Assembly (NCBI GenBank): GCA_963820795.1
Contig: CAWGBJ010000017.1
Span: forward strand, 62,001 to 126,000
Direction: 5' to 3'
DNA: 64,000 nucleotides
Source of the DNA: Roseiarcus sp963820795
Lineage (GTDB): Bacteria; Pseudomonadota; Alphaproteobacteria; Rhizobiales; Beijerinckiaceae
The notes below the pieces were generated by a model. It did not search any database and had not been told where the DNA came from. It saw only the letters and a list, made by a program, of their open reading frames with translations. Positions 36,237-47,153 of this stretch are shown here, piece by piece. Position numbers and translations under genes: made by a program. How positions within the stretch are numbered: position 1 is the stretch's first letter; every line of letters begins with the position of its first letter.

Positions 36237-38271
36237 GCTTCGCGGTCGGTCCCGAGGGCGCGGCAGGCGACGCTTCGGCTGCGGCGGACGGCGCCTGGGC
36301 CATGAGCCCCTCGATGCGGTCGCGCTCGCGCTTGAAGGCGGCAAGCATCTTGCCGTCAAATTCGCGCGTCCGCGCAAGCTTGATCGCCATTGGGTCGACG
36401 AAGTTTCCATTGATGATCACTTCGTAATGGAGGTGCGGTCCAGTCGCCAGTCCGGTTTGACCGAGATAGCCGATCACCTGACCCTGGCTGACATGCACGC
36501 CTTCGGTGATGCCGCGCCCGAACCCGGACAGGTGATTGTAGGTGGTCACGTAACCGTTGGCATGCTGGATCTCCACGCGGCGCCCGTAGCCAGCGTCCCA
36601 TTGGGCCTTGATGACGACGCCGCTGCCCGCGGCGAAAACCTGCGTTCCAATCGGCGCCGCCCAGTCGACGCCTGTGTGCATGCGGGTGAAATGGAGTATC
36701 GGATGGTAGCGCATGCCGAAAGGCGAAGTCATCTCGCCCTCCGCAATCGGCTTCCGCAGCAGGAATTTTCGGGTAGATCGGCCGTTCTCGTCGTAGAAAT
36801 CGACCAGATTGTCGTCAGGCGTCTGGAACCGGAAGTACTTGTAGGACTGGTCGCGCACGGTCATCGACGCGTAGAGCAATTCCGGCCGGGGATCGAGATC
36901 GTCGGGATCGGAAAAGAAGGCATCGATCGAATCGCCGGGGGCGGTCGCACGCTGGAAGTCCACGTCATTGGCGAAAACCCGCACGATGAGGTCGATCAGC
37001 GGCTTGGCCAGCCCCTGTTTGAGCGCGGTCTCGTACAAGCTCTGGTAGAGGCTCATGCCGCCCGAATCGCTGTCGACCGCAGACCGTGCCTTGCGTGCCG
37101 TTTGAGCGGCCCGGTCGGAGACAGTCGCGTAGGCGCCGCTATCGTTGATCGCGACGGTCGCCTTGAGCTGGTCGTCGGCATAGACCGACACGCGCGCGAT
37201 CCGCGGCTTATCGCCTCGCGCCGCAGGCTCCTCCGGAAGCAGAAGGATCTTCTGTCCCTCGCCGACCGGCGATTCGCCGTGCTTGACGCCGAAGGCCGCC
37301 ATGATCGCCAGGGCCGCCTCGGGCGTGGCGCCGTTGGCCTTCAGCACGTCTTCGAAGGTTTCGCCGTGGCGCAGCTGAATGAGTTTCTCGCTCGGCGACG
37401 CGTCCTCCGGGCGGACCGACTTACCGACGTTGGTCACATTCTCCGGAATCATGCGCACTTCGATCGACGCAAAGGGCGCGCTCGAACTGACGCTGCCGAC
37501 CGTCGCATACGCTGATGGTCCGCTCGGCTGGTCCGAGACGGCCTGGCTTGTGCGCATCAGCAGGAGTTGCGGAGGCAACGACCTCGTCGGCGCGCTGGGC
37601 GTGTCGGTCGGCGCCTTCAGGGTCTCGACAACCTGCGCCTGCGCCTCGGCTTGCGACAATTCGCCTGACATCCGGCCGGCTTCCGCCGGCGACAGGTCCT
37701 CGACGCGGAAGGTCACTTCCACGTCGTCCTGTACCGGTCCCGGATCGGGCGCGGGGTCTGCAGCGTCGGCCCGATTTGTCAGCTTCAGGGGATTGAAGAG
37801 AGGCACCGCATCGGCAAAGCCGGTCGGCGTCATCGTCAAGGTCGTCTGGAGACGAGTGAAGGCGCGGGCCCTTATGACCTCCTTGTCGCCGATCTTTATC
37901 GCTGTTGGAACCTTGTACGTCTGCTTGTCCGAGACGATGTCGACCGGCCGCAGCAGCCGATCGCCCTTCCCCGGGTTGATCCCCTCCTCTTGCCCATCGA
38001 CAGGCGCAGAGGTCGCGGCGAATTCCGGATCTTCGGCGAAGTCATATTGACTGTCGAGATCGAAATAGAGGGCCGCGCCGATCAGCGCGACTCCGCAAAG
38101 ACCGGTCAAGGTGGCGCCCACAAGCCATCTGAGCGAGGCGCGCTGGCGTTCGTTGCGATCGAGCCGATCGTCGCCGAGTCGTATCGGCGGCTCCACGCCG
38201 AGTTCCAGTCCAATGATCGCGCGGTCGCTCCGAAGACCCAATCTCGGAAAAGCGGCAGCCAAACTGGTCAA
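36229..38271 (-). CDS. M23 family peptidoglycan endopeptidase (LytM-type, membrane anchored)
   Basis: The 680-residue protein has one N-terminal transmembrane helix (WLVGATLTGLCGVALIGAAL, about residues 49-68), a long low-complexity and alpha/beta periplasmic region, and a C-terminal LytM domain. The domain has zinc ligands in FTRMHTGVDWAAP (HxxxD) and GPHLHYEV (HxH). This is the MepM-like class that cuts peptide crosslinks during growth or division. The start codon is TTG 38271, with GAGAAA upstream and no better ATG before the membrane helix. The C-terminal 30 residues are Ala/Pro-rich. Confidence 0.88.
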   Translation of the reverse strand: MTSLAAAFPRLGLRSDRAIIGLELGVEPPIRLGDDRLDRNERQRASLRWLVGATLTGLCGVALIGAALYFDLDSQYDFAEDPEFAATSAPVDGQEEGINPGKGDRLLRPVDIVSDKQTYKVPTAIKIGDKEVIRARAFTRLQTTLTMTPTGFADAVPLFNPLKLTNRADAADPAPDPGPVQDDVEVTFRVEDLSPAEAGRMSGELSQAEAQAQVVETLKAPTDTPSAPTRSLPPQLLLMRTSQAVSDQPSGPSAYATVGSVSSSAPFASIEVRMIPENVTNVGKSVRPEDASPSEKLIQLRHGETFEDVLKANGATPEAALAIMAAFGVKHGESPVGEGQKILLLPEEPAARGDKPRIARVSVYADDQLKATVAINDSGAYATVSDRAAQTARKARSAVDSDSGGMSLYQSLYETALKQGLAKPLIDLIVRVFANDVDFQRATAPGDSIDAFFSDPDDLDPRPELLYASMTVRDQSYKYFRFQTPDDNLVDFYDENGRSTRKFLLRKPIAEGEMTSPFGMRYHPILHFTRMHTGVDWAAPIGTQVFAAGSGVVIKAQWDAGYGRRVEIQHANGYVTTYNHLSGFGRGITEGVHVSQGQVIGYLGQTGLATGPHLHYEVIINGNFVDPMAIKLARTREFDGKMLAAFKRERDRIEGLMAQAPSAAAEASPAAPSGPTAKLN

Positions 38272-38491
38272 GGTTTCTCAATCGCTCGCTTCATAGCCCG
38301 CAGTCGAAACGCAGCGGGGCGTCCGGGGTGTTAACGCGCGCTTGCGTTCGCGGCAAGCGAGCGAAGGTGGTCAGGAGCATTGCGCAGAGCGCTCGCGTAT
38401 CGTCCTCAACCGTGGCAAATCAGCGGCAAAGCGAGAGTTTCCAGAATGTTCCAGCCTTCGCCAAAATGTGACAATTTCTTCAAAAAAGCGT

Positions 38492-38519
38492 TTGACAGGA
38501 TCACCGGACATCCCTATAT
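38492..38519 (+). promoter_or_regulatory. rRNA operon promoter
   Basis: TTGACA (38492-38497), a 16-base spacer and CTATAT (38514-38519) form a near-consensus alphaproteobacterial sigma-70 promoter, the best in the window. Transcription should start at about 38526. Confidence 0.85.
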
Positions 38520-38745
38520 CGCAACGACCGACGGCGCTGTAGCGTTTTGCGGCGGCTGGCTGTCCGGAAACTCGGATGAGCATCGATCCTCCCACCCGCT
38601 GAGAGGCGGGTTTAGGGTGTCGGTGCTTTTCGCCTGCCTTGCTATGGCGCGACAAGTTTAGGGGTAGCATCCGGTTGAGCCGGTTTGGCTCTTCGCTGGA
38701 AAACTCTAGGTCTGGTTCGACGGCCAAGGCCGGATACCAGACTTC

Positions 38746-38757
38746 TGCTGTTTGACA
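38746..38757 (+). promoter_or_regulatory. boxA antitermination site in the rRNA leader
   Basis: TGCTGTTTGACA differs from the E. coli boxA (TGCTCTTTAACA) at two positions and lies in the leader about 305 bases before the 16S gene. It should load NusB/NusE onto RNA polymerase. Confidence 0.65.
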
Positions 38758-39062
38758 ATTGCATCGGATAGAAGAGAGACGTGGGCGGCGTTGTCCTTGC
38801 GGGGGCTTTGGCGCTGGTATTTCGTTGCGGGGTTTAGTTCTTTGCGCGGGGTAGCGGCATTGGGGTCCCGAAGAGACACTGACGGTCACGTTTTCTGAAA
38901 GATTCATCGCGCTTTTTGGGATGGATGCTGGACCGCCGTGAGGCGGACCGGCGTTTGGGTTCTCATTTGAGCGGATGTGTTTTGGAACTCGTCAAGAGGA
39001 GGGGCTTGGCCGCGAGGCTTTGCCCTGAAGCAAGTGACCAGTCGGGATTGATCTTCAAGTTG

Positions 39063-40573
<1,511 letters not shown>

Positions 40574-40730
40574 GGATTCGGACATCAGCAAACAGAGGAC
40601 TTTTAGGGGCCGAGGGCTTGACGCCTTTTGTTCATCGAGGTCGGCATGTTTTGAGGTCCGGCTGGGAAATCAAGCGGCTTGGTCGAGCCGCGTTTGGCGG
40701 GACGGCGCCGCCTTCGTCTCTCTTCTTTTC

Positions 40731-40797
40731 GGACGACGGACGACAGAGATCGGAGGACGGAAATCTGTTCTCCGGTCTCCAAGCCTCCGTTCTCTGG
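40731..40797 (+). repeat. rrn-spacer hairpin repeat family 1 (copy before tRNA-Ile)
   Basis: The copy contains GACGACGGACGACAGAGATC and GGAGGACGG, followed by partly complementary CTCCGGTCTCC...CCTCCGTTCTCTGG. Related copies lie at 40883-40951, 41165-41200 (inverted), 41294-41366, 41461-41535 and 44895-45010. All are built from GACGACGGA, GGAGGACGG and their complements. Confidence 0.65.
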
Positions 40798-40801
40798 TGA
40801 C

Positions 40802-40878
40802 GGGCTTGTAGCTCAGTTGGTTAGAGCGCGCGCTTGATAAGCGTGAGGTCGGAGGTTCAAGTCCTCCCAGGCCCACCA
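40802..40878 (+). tRNA. tRNA-Ile (GAT anticodon)
   Basis: The 77-base sequence folds as a standard tRNA: acceptor GGGCTTG / CAGGCCC, D-loop AGCTCAGTTGGTTAGAGC, anticodon loop CTTGATAAG with GAT, and T-arm GGAGGTTCAAGTCCTCC. The CCA end is encoded. It is the first spacer tRNA of the rRNA operon. Confidence 0.97.
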
Positions 40879-40882
40879 TTAT

Positions 40883-40951
40883 CGGACGACGGAGCAAGCG
40901 ACGACAGAGAACGTTATCCTCCGTCCTCCATTCTCTGCCCTCCGTTCTCCG
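40883..40951 (+). repeat. rrn-spacer hairpin repeat family 1 (copy between the tRNAs)
   Basis: GGACGACGGAGCAAGCGACG and CAGAGAACG are followed by the complementary run TCCTCCGTCCTCC...CTCCGTTCTCC. The copy fills the whole spacer between tRNA-Ile and tRNA-Ala. Confidence 0.6.
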
Positions 40952-40953
40952 AC

Positions 40954-41029
40954 GGGGCCATAGCTCAGTTGGGAGAGCGCGTGCTTTGCAAGCATGAGGT
41001 CGTCGGTTCGATCCCGTCTGGCTCCACCA
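40954..41029 (+). tRNA. tRNA-Ala (TGC anticodon)
   Basis: The 76-base tRNA has acceptor GGGGCCA / TGGCTCC, D-arm AGCTCAGTTGGGAGAGC, anticodon loop CTTTGCAAG with TGC, T-arm GTCGGTTCGATCCCGTC and an encoded CCA. It is the second spacer tRNA. Confidence 0.97.
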
Positions 41030-41558
41030 TATCGGAGGCTTGCGGCGGGCGACGGAGCAAGACGCGAGGGACGACAAAGTCCGAAGTCGGATCTCCGATG
41101 CGATTTATCAGTTTCGCCTGAGCGCCAAAAGCGCTTGAGCGGAGGAAGGCCGGAAGGCCGACGGGGACGATCTGTCCTCTGTCGTCCGTCGTCCTTCTTC
41201 TGGAAGGCCGGAAGGCCGATGCGGGAACTTGGTTCTCCGTCGTCGCCCTCGGTCCTGCGATATCTGACATTGTGAAGAGGAAGCGCATTCGGTTACCGGA
41301 CGTCGGACGACGGAGATCGGAGGACGGGTCTTATCCGTTCTCTTTTCCTCCGTCCTCCGTCCTCGGTTAAGCGACCAGTCGTGGGTTTGGAGCCTGACCG
41401 CTCAGATCCCCGGATGCGTTTGAAGCAAAACTGGTCTTTTCACGCCGAAGGCGGCATCAGAGATCGGACGAGGGACATCGGCTGACGGAGGGCTCGCGCT
41501 TTTCTGTCCGCCAATCGTCTGTCCTCCGTGGTCTGGAACGCGCTTTGGCGATGAGAGC
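41030..41558 (+). other. tRNA-Ala to 23S spacer filled with family 1 repeats
   Basis: This 529-base spacer holds at least three more family 1 copies: 41165-41200 in inverted orientation (CCTCTGTCGTCCGTCGTCC), 41294-41366 (GGACGACGGAGATCGGAGGA with a complementary arm CCTCCGTCCTCCGTCC), and a weaker one at 41461-41535. A second small direct repeat, GGAAGGCCGGAAGGCCGA, occurs at about 41144 and 41202. No further tRNA is present. Confidence 0.6.
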
Positions 41559-41694
41559 AATCAAGTGTCTTAAGGGTATCTGGTGGATGCCTTGGCGCTG
41601 AGAGGCGATGAAGGACGTGGTACGCTGCGATAAGTCATGGGGAGCCGCGAACAGGCTTTGATCCGTGAATTTCCGAATGGGGAAACCCACCTTC

Positions 41695-41828
41695 GATCTC
41701 TGTTGCTCCGAAGAGGCGCGTTTGATGAGCGCGAGGCGAGGCTGCACAGGCCGATCCCGGGCTTAAAGACGGGCCGGCTCTATTCCCCATCTTGAGGGAG
41801 CGGAGCGGTCTTTGGACCAACAGAGATC
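41695..41828 (+). other. 23S helix 9 intervening sequence
   Basis: A perfect 11-base stem (GATCTCTGTTG at 41695, CAACAGAGATC at 41818) extended by GCTCCG / CGGAGC (41705, 41801) encloses a G/C-rich insertion. The E. coli helix 9 tip at this place is only a few bases. Helix 9 insertions that release a 5.8S-like RNA are standard in Hyphomicrobiales. Confidence 0.85.
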
Positions 41829-41872
41829 AACGGAAGGTATTTATTCTCTGAATCAAATAGGGGAATAAAGGC

Positions 41873-41909
<37 letters not shown>

Positions 41910-42123
41910 AAGGACATCAACGAGACTCCGTCAGTAGTGGCGAGCGAACGCGGACGAGGCCAATGCTTTTGCTTGAACCAACCAGAACCGGCTGGAAAGC
42001 CGGGCCGCAGCGGGTGACAGCCCCGTATGGATAGGTTTGAGCTTGAGATTCGAGTAGGGCGGGACACGTGCAATCCTGCCTGAAGACGGGGGGACCACCC
42101 TCCAAGCCTAAGTACTCCTCAGC

Positions 42124-42155
<32 letters not shown>

Positions 42156-42220
42156 GTGAAAAGCACCCCGACGAGGGGAGTGAAACAGTTCCTGAAACCG
42201 GATACCTACAAACAGTCGGA

Positions 42221-42353
42221 GGCCGCTCACCGGAGGCGAGCGGCAGTGATCAGTTATCAGCGAACAGTGATCAGATGCGGCCGTCGACAGTCGGGCGCTT
42301 CGGATCGCCGATTACCGTTCACTGATCACTGTCGCTCGCCTGCGGCGAGCGGC
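42221..42353 (+). other. 23S helix 25 intervening sequence containing a family 2 repeat
   Basis: The insertion lies between the conserved GATACCTACAAACAGT and GGCGTACCTTTTGTAT, the position of helix 25. GCCGCTC...GAGCGGCAGTGATCAG on one side pairs with CTGATCACTG...CGCTCGCC on the other, forming a long hairpin. Its 3' arm at 42303-42331 is nearly identical to two segments of the 23S-5S spacer (44632, 44718). Confidence 0.75.
42303..42331 (+). repeat. Hairpin repeat family 2, copy in 23S rRNA
   Basis: This 29-base unit starts GATCGCCGATTACCGTT and ends GATCACTG. Its partner arm upstream (near 42252-42280) is partly complementary. Two other copies lie at 44632-44660 and 44718-44746. Confidence 0.7.
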
Positions 42354-42851
42354 TGACGGCGTACCTTTTGTATTATGGGTCAGCGACTTAAAGTATCGAG
42401 CAAGCTTAAGCCGGTAGGCGTAGGCGCAGCGAAAGCGAGTCTGAACAGGGCGGATGAGTTCGATGCTTTAGACCCGAAACCGAGTGATCTAGTCATGAGC
42501 AGGTTGAAGGTAGGGTAACACCTACTGGAGGACCGAACCGGTGCCTGTTGAAAAAGGCTCGGATGACTTGTGATTAGGGGTGAAAGGCCAACCAAACTCG
42601 GAAATAGCTGGTTCTCCGCGAAATATATTTAGGTATAGCCTCGAGCTGAGGCTCCAGGGGGTAGAGCACTGGATGGGCTAGGGGGGCCAAAACCCTACCA
42701 AACCTAACCAAACTCCGAATACCTGGAAGTCATGCTCGGGAGCCACACGGTGGGTGCTAACGTCCATCGTGGAGAGGGAAACAACCCAGACCAACAGCTA
42801 AGGCCCCCAATTCGCGGCTAAGTGGGAAAGGATGTGGAAATCCCAAAACAA

Positions 42852-42882
<31 letters not shown>

Positions 42883-43562
42883 TAAAGAAAGCGTAACAGC
42901 TCACTGGTCTAATCAAGGGTTTCTGCGCCGAAGATGTAACGGGGCTCAAGCCGCGAGCCGAAGCTTTGGGCGCGCCGATCAGGCGCGCGGTAGCGGAGCG
43001 TTCCGTTTGCCGATGAAGGGACAGCCGTGAGGCGTCCTGGAGGCTTCGGAAGTGCGAATGCTGACATGAGTAACGACAAACACTGTGAAAGACAGTGTCG
43101 CCGAAAGTCCAAGGGTTCCTGCGTAAAGTTAATCTTCGCAGGGTTAGCCGGTCCCTAAGGCGAGGCCGAAAGGCGTAGTCGATGGGAATCACGTTAATAT
43201 TCGTGAGCCAGCAGGGATGTGACGGATCTCTTATGTCGTTCGGCCTTAATGGATTGGCCGGGCGGCGACGAGGTTCCAGGAAATAGCCCCTGCGTTCGAC
43301 CGTACCCGAAACCGACACAGGTGGACAGGTAGAGCATACCAAGGCGCTTGAGAGAATGACGTTGAAGGAACTCGGCAATTTACCTCCGTAACTTCGGGAT
43401 AAGGAGGCCCTCGGCGAGCGCAAGCTGGCTGGGGGGGCACAGGCCAGGGGGTGGCAACTGTTTAACAAAAACACAGGGCTCTGCGAAATCGCAAGATGAC
43501 GTATAGGGTCTGACGCCTGCCCGGTGCCGGAAGGTTAAAAGGAGAGGTGCAAGCCTTGAATT

Positions 43563-43656
<94 letters not shown>

Positions 43657-43726
43657 CTTCCCCGCTGTCTCCAACGTCAGCTCAGTGAAATTGAAGTCCC
43701 CGTGAAGATGCGGGGTACCTGCGGTC

Positions 43727-43761
<35 letters not shown>

Positions 43762-43908
43762 TGCGTTGGCATTCGTGTGGTCATGTGTAGGATAGGTGGT
43801 AGGCTAGGAAGCCGGGGCGCCAGCTCTGGTGGAGCCACCCTTGAAATACCACCCTTGACTTCATGGATGTCTAACCGCGCCCCGTCATCCGGGGCCGGGA
43901 CAACGCAT

Positions 43909-43939
<31 letters not shown>

Positions 43940-44026
43940 CAAAGCATAACGGAGGCGCGCAATGGTTGGCTCAGACCGGTCGGAAATCGGTCGTCGAGTG
44001 CAATGGCATAAGCCAGCCTGACTGCG

Positions 44027-44058
<32 letters not shown>

Positions 44059-44087
44059 TCATAGTGATCCGGTGGTCCCGCGTGGGT

Positions 44088-44135
<48 letters not shown>

Positions 44136-44164
44136 ACTCCCCAAGAGTCCATATCGACGGGAGT

Positions 44165-44260
<96 letters not shown>

Positions 44261-44562
44261 CAAAACGTCGTGAGACAGTTTGGTCCCTATCTGCCGTGGG
44301 TGTCGGAGAATTGAGAGGATTTGCCCCTAGTACGAGAGGACCGGGGTGAACGTATCTCTGGTGGACCTGTCGTCGCGCCAGCGGCGGTGCAGGGTAGCTA
44401 TATACGGAATGGATAACCGCTGAAGGCATCTAAGCGGGAAACCAGCCTCAAAACCAGTTCTCCCTGAAGAGCCGTGGAAGACCACCACGTCGATAGGCCG
44501 GATGTGGAAGCGCGGCAACGCGTGAAGCTGACCGGTACTAATCGCTCGCTCGACTTGATTGC

Positions 44563-44762
44563 TCTTGTCGCCAAGGCGCGGCGCCGGCGACCAGTCATCA
44601 GCGACCGGCGATCAGAAGATGTTGTTCTTCCGATCGCCGATCACCGTTGACCGATCGCTGAATCCCCAGTTTTGCTTCATTGCGTGATCGATCGTCAGGA
44701 TCGGGATCGACCGTTCCGATCGCCGATCCCTGTTGACCGATCGCCGATTCCGTTCTTTGCCG
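44563..44762 (+). other. 23S-5S spacer with two family 2 repeats
   Basis: The 200-base spacer carries GATCGCCGATCACCGTTGAC (44632-44660) and GATCGCCGATCCCTGTTGAC (44718-44746). Each is preceded by partly complementary sequence such as AGCGACCGGCGATCAG. The same unit occurs in the helix 25 insertion. Confidence 0.7.
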
Positions 44763-44880
44763 GCCTGGTGGCCCTTGCAAGGTGAAAAAGACCCGATCCC
44801 ATCCCGAACTCGGCCGTCAAACGCCTTAGCGCCGATGGTACTCTGTCTCAAGACATGGGAGAGTAGGCCGTCGCCAGGCC
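44763..44880 (+). rRNA. rrf: 5S ribosomal RNA
   Basis: The ends GCCTGGTGG and GTCGCCAGGC pair. The internal GACCCGATCCCATCCCGAAC and GAGAGTAGG are conserved 5S features. The length is ~118 bases. It lies in the usual place after 23S. Confidence 0.95.
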
Positions 44881-44894
44881 TGCAAAGAACGGAT

Positions 44895-45010
44895 TCGCAC
44901 AACAGACGACGGCGGACGACAGATCCAAACCGCCGCCGTCGGCGCGCCTTCCTCTTCACCAAAAAAAGCACGCGACGGAGACCAATCTCGTTGTCCGTCC
45001 TCCGACCTCA
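44895..45010 (+). repeat. rrn-spacer hairpin repeat family 1 (copy before tRNA-fMet)
   Basis: ACAGACGACGGCGGACGACA at the left and TTGTCCGTCCTCCGACCTC at the right are arms of the same family seen around tRNA-Ile and tRNA-Ala, here separated by unrelated sequence. Confidence 0.5.
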
Positions 45011-45024
45011 AGCTCGCCGATTGA

Positions 45025-45101
<77 letters not shown>

Positions 45102-45109
45102 ACCCAAAA

Positions 45110-45141
45110 AGCCCCGAACGCCAAGCCGTCCGGGGCTTTTT
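45110..45141 (+). terminator. Rho-independent terminator of the rRNA operon
   Basis: AGCCCCG (45110-45116) and CGGGGCT (45131-45137) form a 7-base GC stem followed by a T-run. It begins 9 bases after tRNA-fMet. Confidence 0.85.
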
Positions 45142-45438
45142 GACGCCAGCCGTGTTGCCACGGGCGTATTGCCGCAGGCGTCGCCGCGTGCACCGGCGCC
45201 CAAAGCAGCCCGACGATCGACGGCATTCACGCCCAAAGGCCAGGAGATTCGGCGTCCGCGCCGTCGTTTCCGGCGAACTCTTCCCCCGACCGCTATCCGC
45301 GATGATCGGTCGATCCCGAAATTGGGACTACGGATGCACGCTGTTGCCGGATCCGCCTTCGCTTTTGGCTCGGCGCCGACTATTGTTAAGGTCAAAGCCG
45401 CCAAAAGGACTGCCGGCGGGGATAGCCCGGGTGAGCGA

Positions 45439-47100
45439 ATGTTTTCGATAGGCGTCGACTTCGGCACAAATTCTGTGCGCGCGCTCATTGTCCGCTGCTC
45501 CGACGGCACGGAATGCGGCAGTAGCGTTGTCGACTATCCCTCAGGCGCTCAAGGCGTTCTGCTTGATCCGAAGGACGGGCTTCTCGCGCGGCAGAATCCG
45601 GCCGACTATCTCATCGGCCTGGAGAAAAGCCTCGCGGGGGCGCTCGCGGAGGCGGCGAAAAAGCCCGACTTCGACCCGGCGAACGTCGTCGGGGTCGGGA
45701 TCAACTCGACGGGATCGAGCCCCATTCCGGTCGACGAGAAGAACCGTCCGCTCGCCGTGAGCGAGCGCTGGAGGGACGATCTCTCAGCACAATGCTGGCT
45801 CTGGAAGGATCACACCGGCTGGCGCGAAGCGGCCAAGATCACCGAGGCCTGCGCCAATCTTCGCCCGGAATACATCGCCAAATGCGGCGGCGTCTACTCG
45901 TCGGAATGGTTCTGGTCCAAGATCTGGCATTGCCTGAACGTGGCGCCGACGACTTTCGAGGCTGCATATTCATGGGTTGAACTCGCGGACTGGATTCCGT
46001 CCGTGCTCTCCGGGGTGACGGACCCGCGGGAGATCAAGCGGGGCGTCTGCGCGGCCGGCCACAAGGCGCTCTACGCGGATGAGTGGGGCGGCCTGCCCGA
46101 CAAGGACTTCTTGAGCGCGCTCGATCCGCGGCTGGCCGATTTGCGTGACCGCCTCTACGAAAAGGCCTACGACGCAGCCGAACCGGCGGGTTTCCTCGCT
46201 CCCGCGTGGGCCGAGCGGCTTGGCCTCAAGGCCGGCATCCCGATCGCGATCGGCGAATTCGACGTGCATTATGGCGCGATCGGTTGCGGGATCAACGAAG
46301 GCGCCCTCGTCAAGGTGATCGGCACGTCGACCTGCGATTGCGCCGTGGTCTCGGCTGAAAAGCGCGTCGTCGACATTCCGGGCATCTGCGGAATCGTCAA
46401 GGGCGCGATCCTGCCGGGCTTCTTCGGCATCGAAGCTGGCCAGTCGGCGGTCGGCGACATCTTCAAGTGGTGGGTCGAGGGAATTTGTCGCGGCGACGCG
46501 ACGCTGCATGCCGAGTTGACCGCCGAAGCGGCGGCGCAGAAGCCGGGCGAGGCCGGCCTCCTCGCACTCGACTGGAACAATGGCAATCGGACCATCCTCG
46601 TCGATCAGTTGCTGTCAGGCCTCATCGTCGGACAGGATCTCTACACAACGCGCGCCCACGTCTATCGTGCTTTGATCGAGGCGACGGCGTTTGGCGCGCG
46701 CGCCATCATCGAACGCCTTCGGGAGTACGGCGTACGCATCGATCGCGTGGTCTGCGCTGGCGGCATTGCCGAAAAGAATGCCTTGCTCATGCAGATCTAT
46801 GCCGACGTGACGGGCTGCTCGATGTATGTTGCGGGCTCCAGCCAGACCTGCGCCCTCGGTTCCGCCATATCAGCCGCGGTGCTCGCTGGAGCGCATCGGG
46901 ATTTCGTCGCGGCAGAAGCCGCCATGACAGCCTTGAGCCCGGCGCACTATGTGCCGATCGCCGAGAACCGGATGGTTTATGACCGACTTTATGCGCTCTA
47001 TCGTGAACTGCATGACGCCTTCGGTGGGCTCAATCGGTCGGCCGATCTTAGCCGTCTGATGAAGACCCTCATCGAGATTAAATACGCGCAGCGCGCCTAA
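45439..47100 (+). CDS. araB: Ribulokinase (L-arabinose catabolism)
   Basis: From ATG 45439 the product is 553 residues, the usual AraB length. It begins SIGVDFGTNSVRALIV (FGGY phosphate-1 loop) and contains GINSTGSSPIPVDEKN, IGEFDVHYGAIGCG, GTSTCDCAVVS and RVVCAGGIAEKNALLMQIYA (adenosine-binding). It phosphorylates L-ribulose to L-ribulose 5-phosphate. The frame is open back to 45169, but that arginine-rich part is not AraB-like. It heads an araB-araA-araD operon; no AraC-type regulator or arabinose transporter is in the window. The ~297 bases before it, after the rrn terminator, should hold its promoter; none is obvious. Confidence 0.93.
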   Translation: MFSIGVDFGTNSVRALIVRCSDGTECGSSVVDYPSGAQGVLLDPKDGLLARQNPADYLIGLEKSLAGALAEAAKKPDFDPANVVGVGINSTGSSPIPVDEKNRPLAVSERWRDDLSAQCWLWKDHTGWREAAKITEACANLRPEYIAKCGGVYSSEWFWSKIWHCLNVAPTTFEAAYSWVELADWIPSVLSGVTDPREIKRGVCAAGHKALYADEWGGLPDKDFLSALDPRLADLRDRLYEKAYDAAEPAGFLAPAWAERLGLKAGIPIAIGEFDVHYGAIGCGINEGALVKVIGTSTCDCAVVSAEKRVVDIPGICGIVKGAILPGFFGIEAGQSAVGDIFKWWVEGICRGDATLHAELTAEAAAQKPGEAGLLALDWNNGNRTILVDQLLSGLIVGQDLYTTRAHVYRALIEATAFGARAIIERLREYGVRIDRVVCAGGIAEKNALLMQIYADVTGCSMYVAGSSQTCALGSAISAAVLAGAHRDFVAAEAAMTALSPAHYVPIAENRMVYDRLYALYRELHDAFGGLNRSADLSRLMKTLIEIKYAQRA

Positions 47101-47153
47101 ATCGAATGCTTGTCCCTTCCGTCGCCTGAAGCATAGCGGAGCGCACGACACTC

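Larger units (their letters stand above)
38272..39062 (+). other. rRNA operon upstream region and leader
   Basis: After the divergent M23 gene come the rrn promoter (38492-38519), a leader of about 535 bases and a boxA antitermination site (38746-38757). The leader is T/G-rich with several short hairpins, including CGGTTGAGCCGG near 38671. No protein gene is seen. The bases just before the 16S 5' end should pair with the spacer after the 16S 3' end for RNase III processing. Confidence 0.6.

Noticed and set aside
40670..41288. Minus-strand frames containing GGLEPPTSRLSSARSNQLSY and similar
   Set aside because: These are translations of the complement of tRNA genes and spacer repeats, a well-known false protein in databases.
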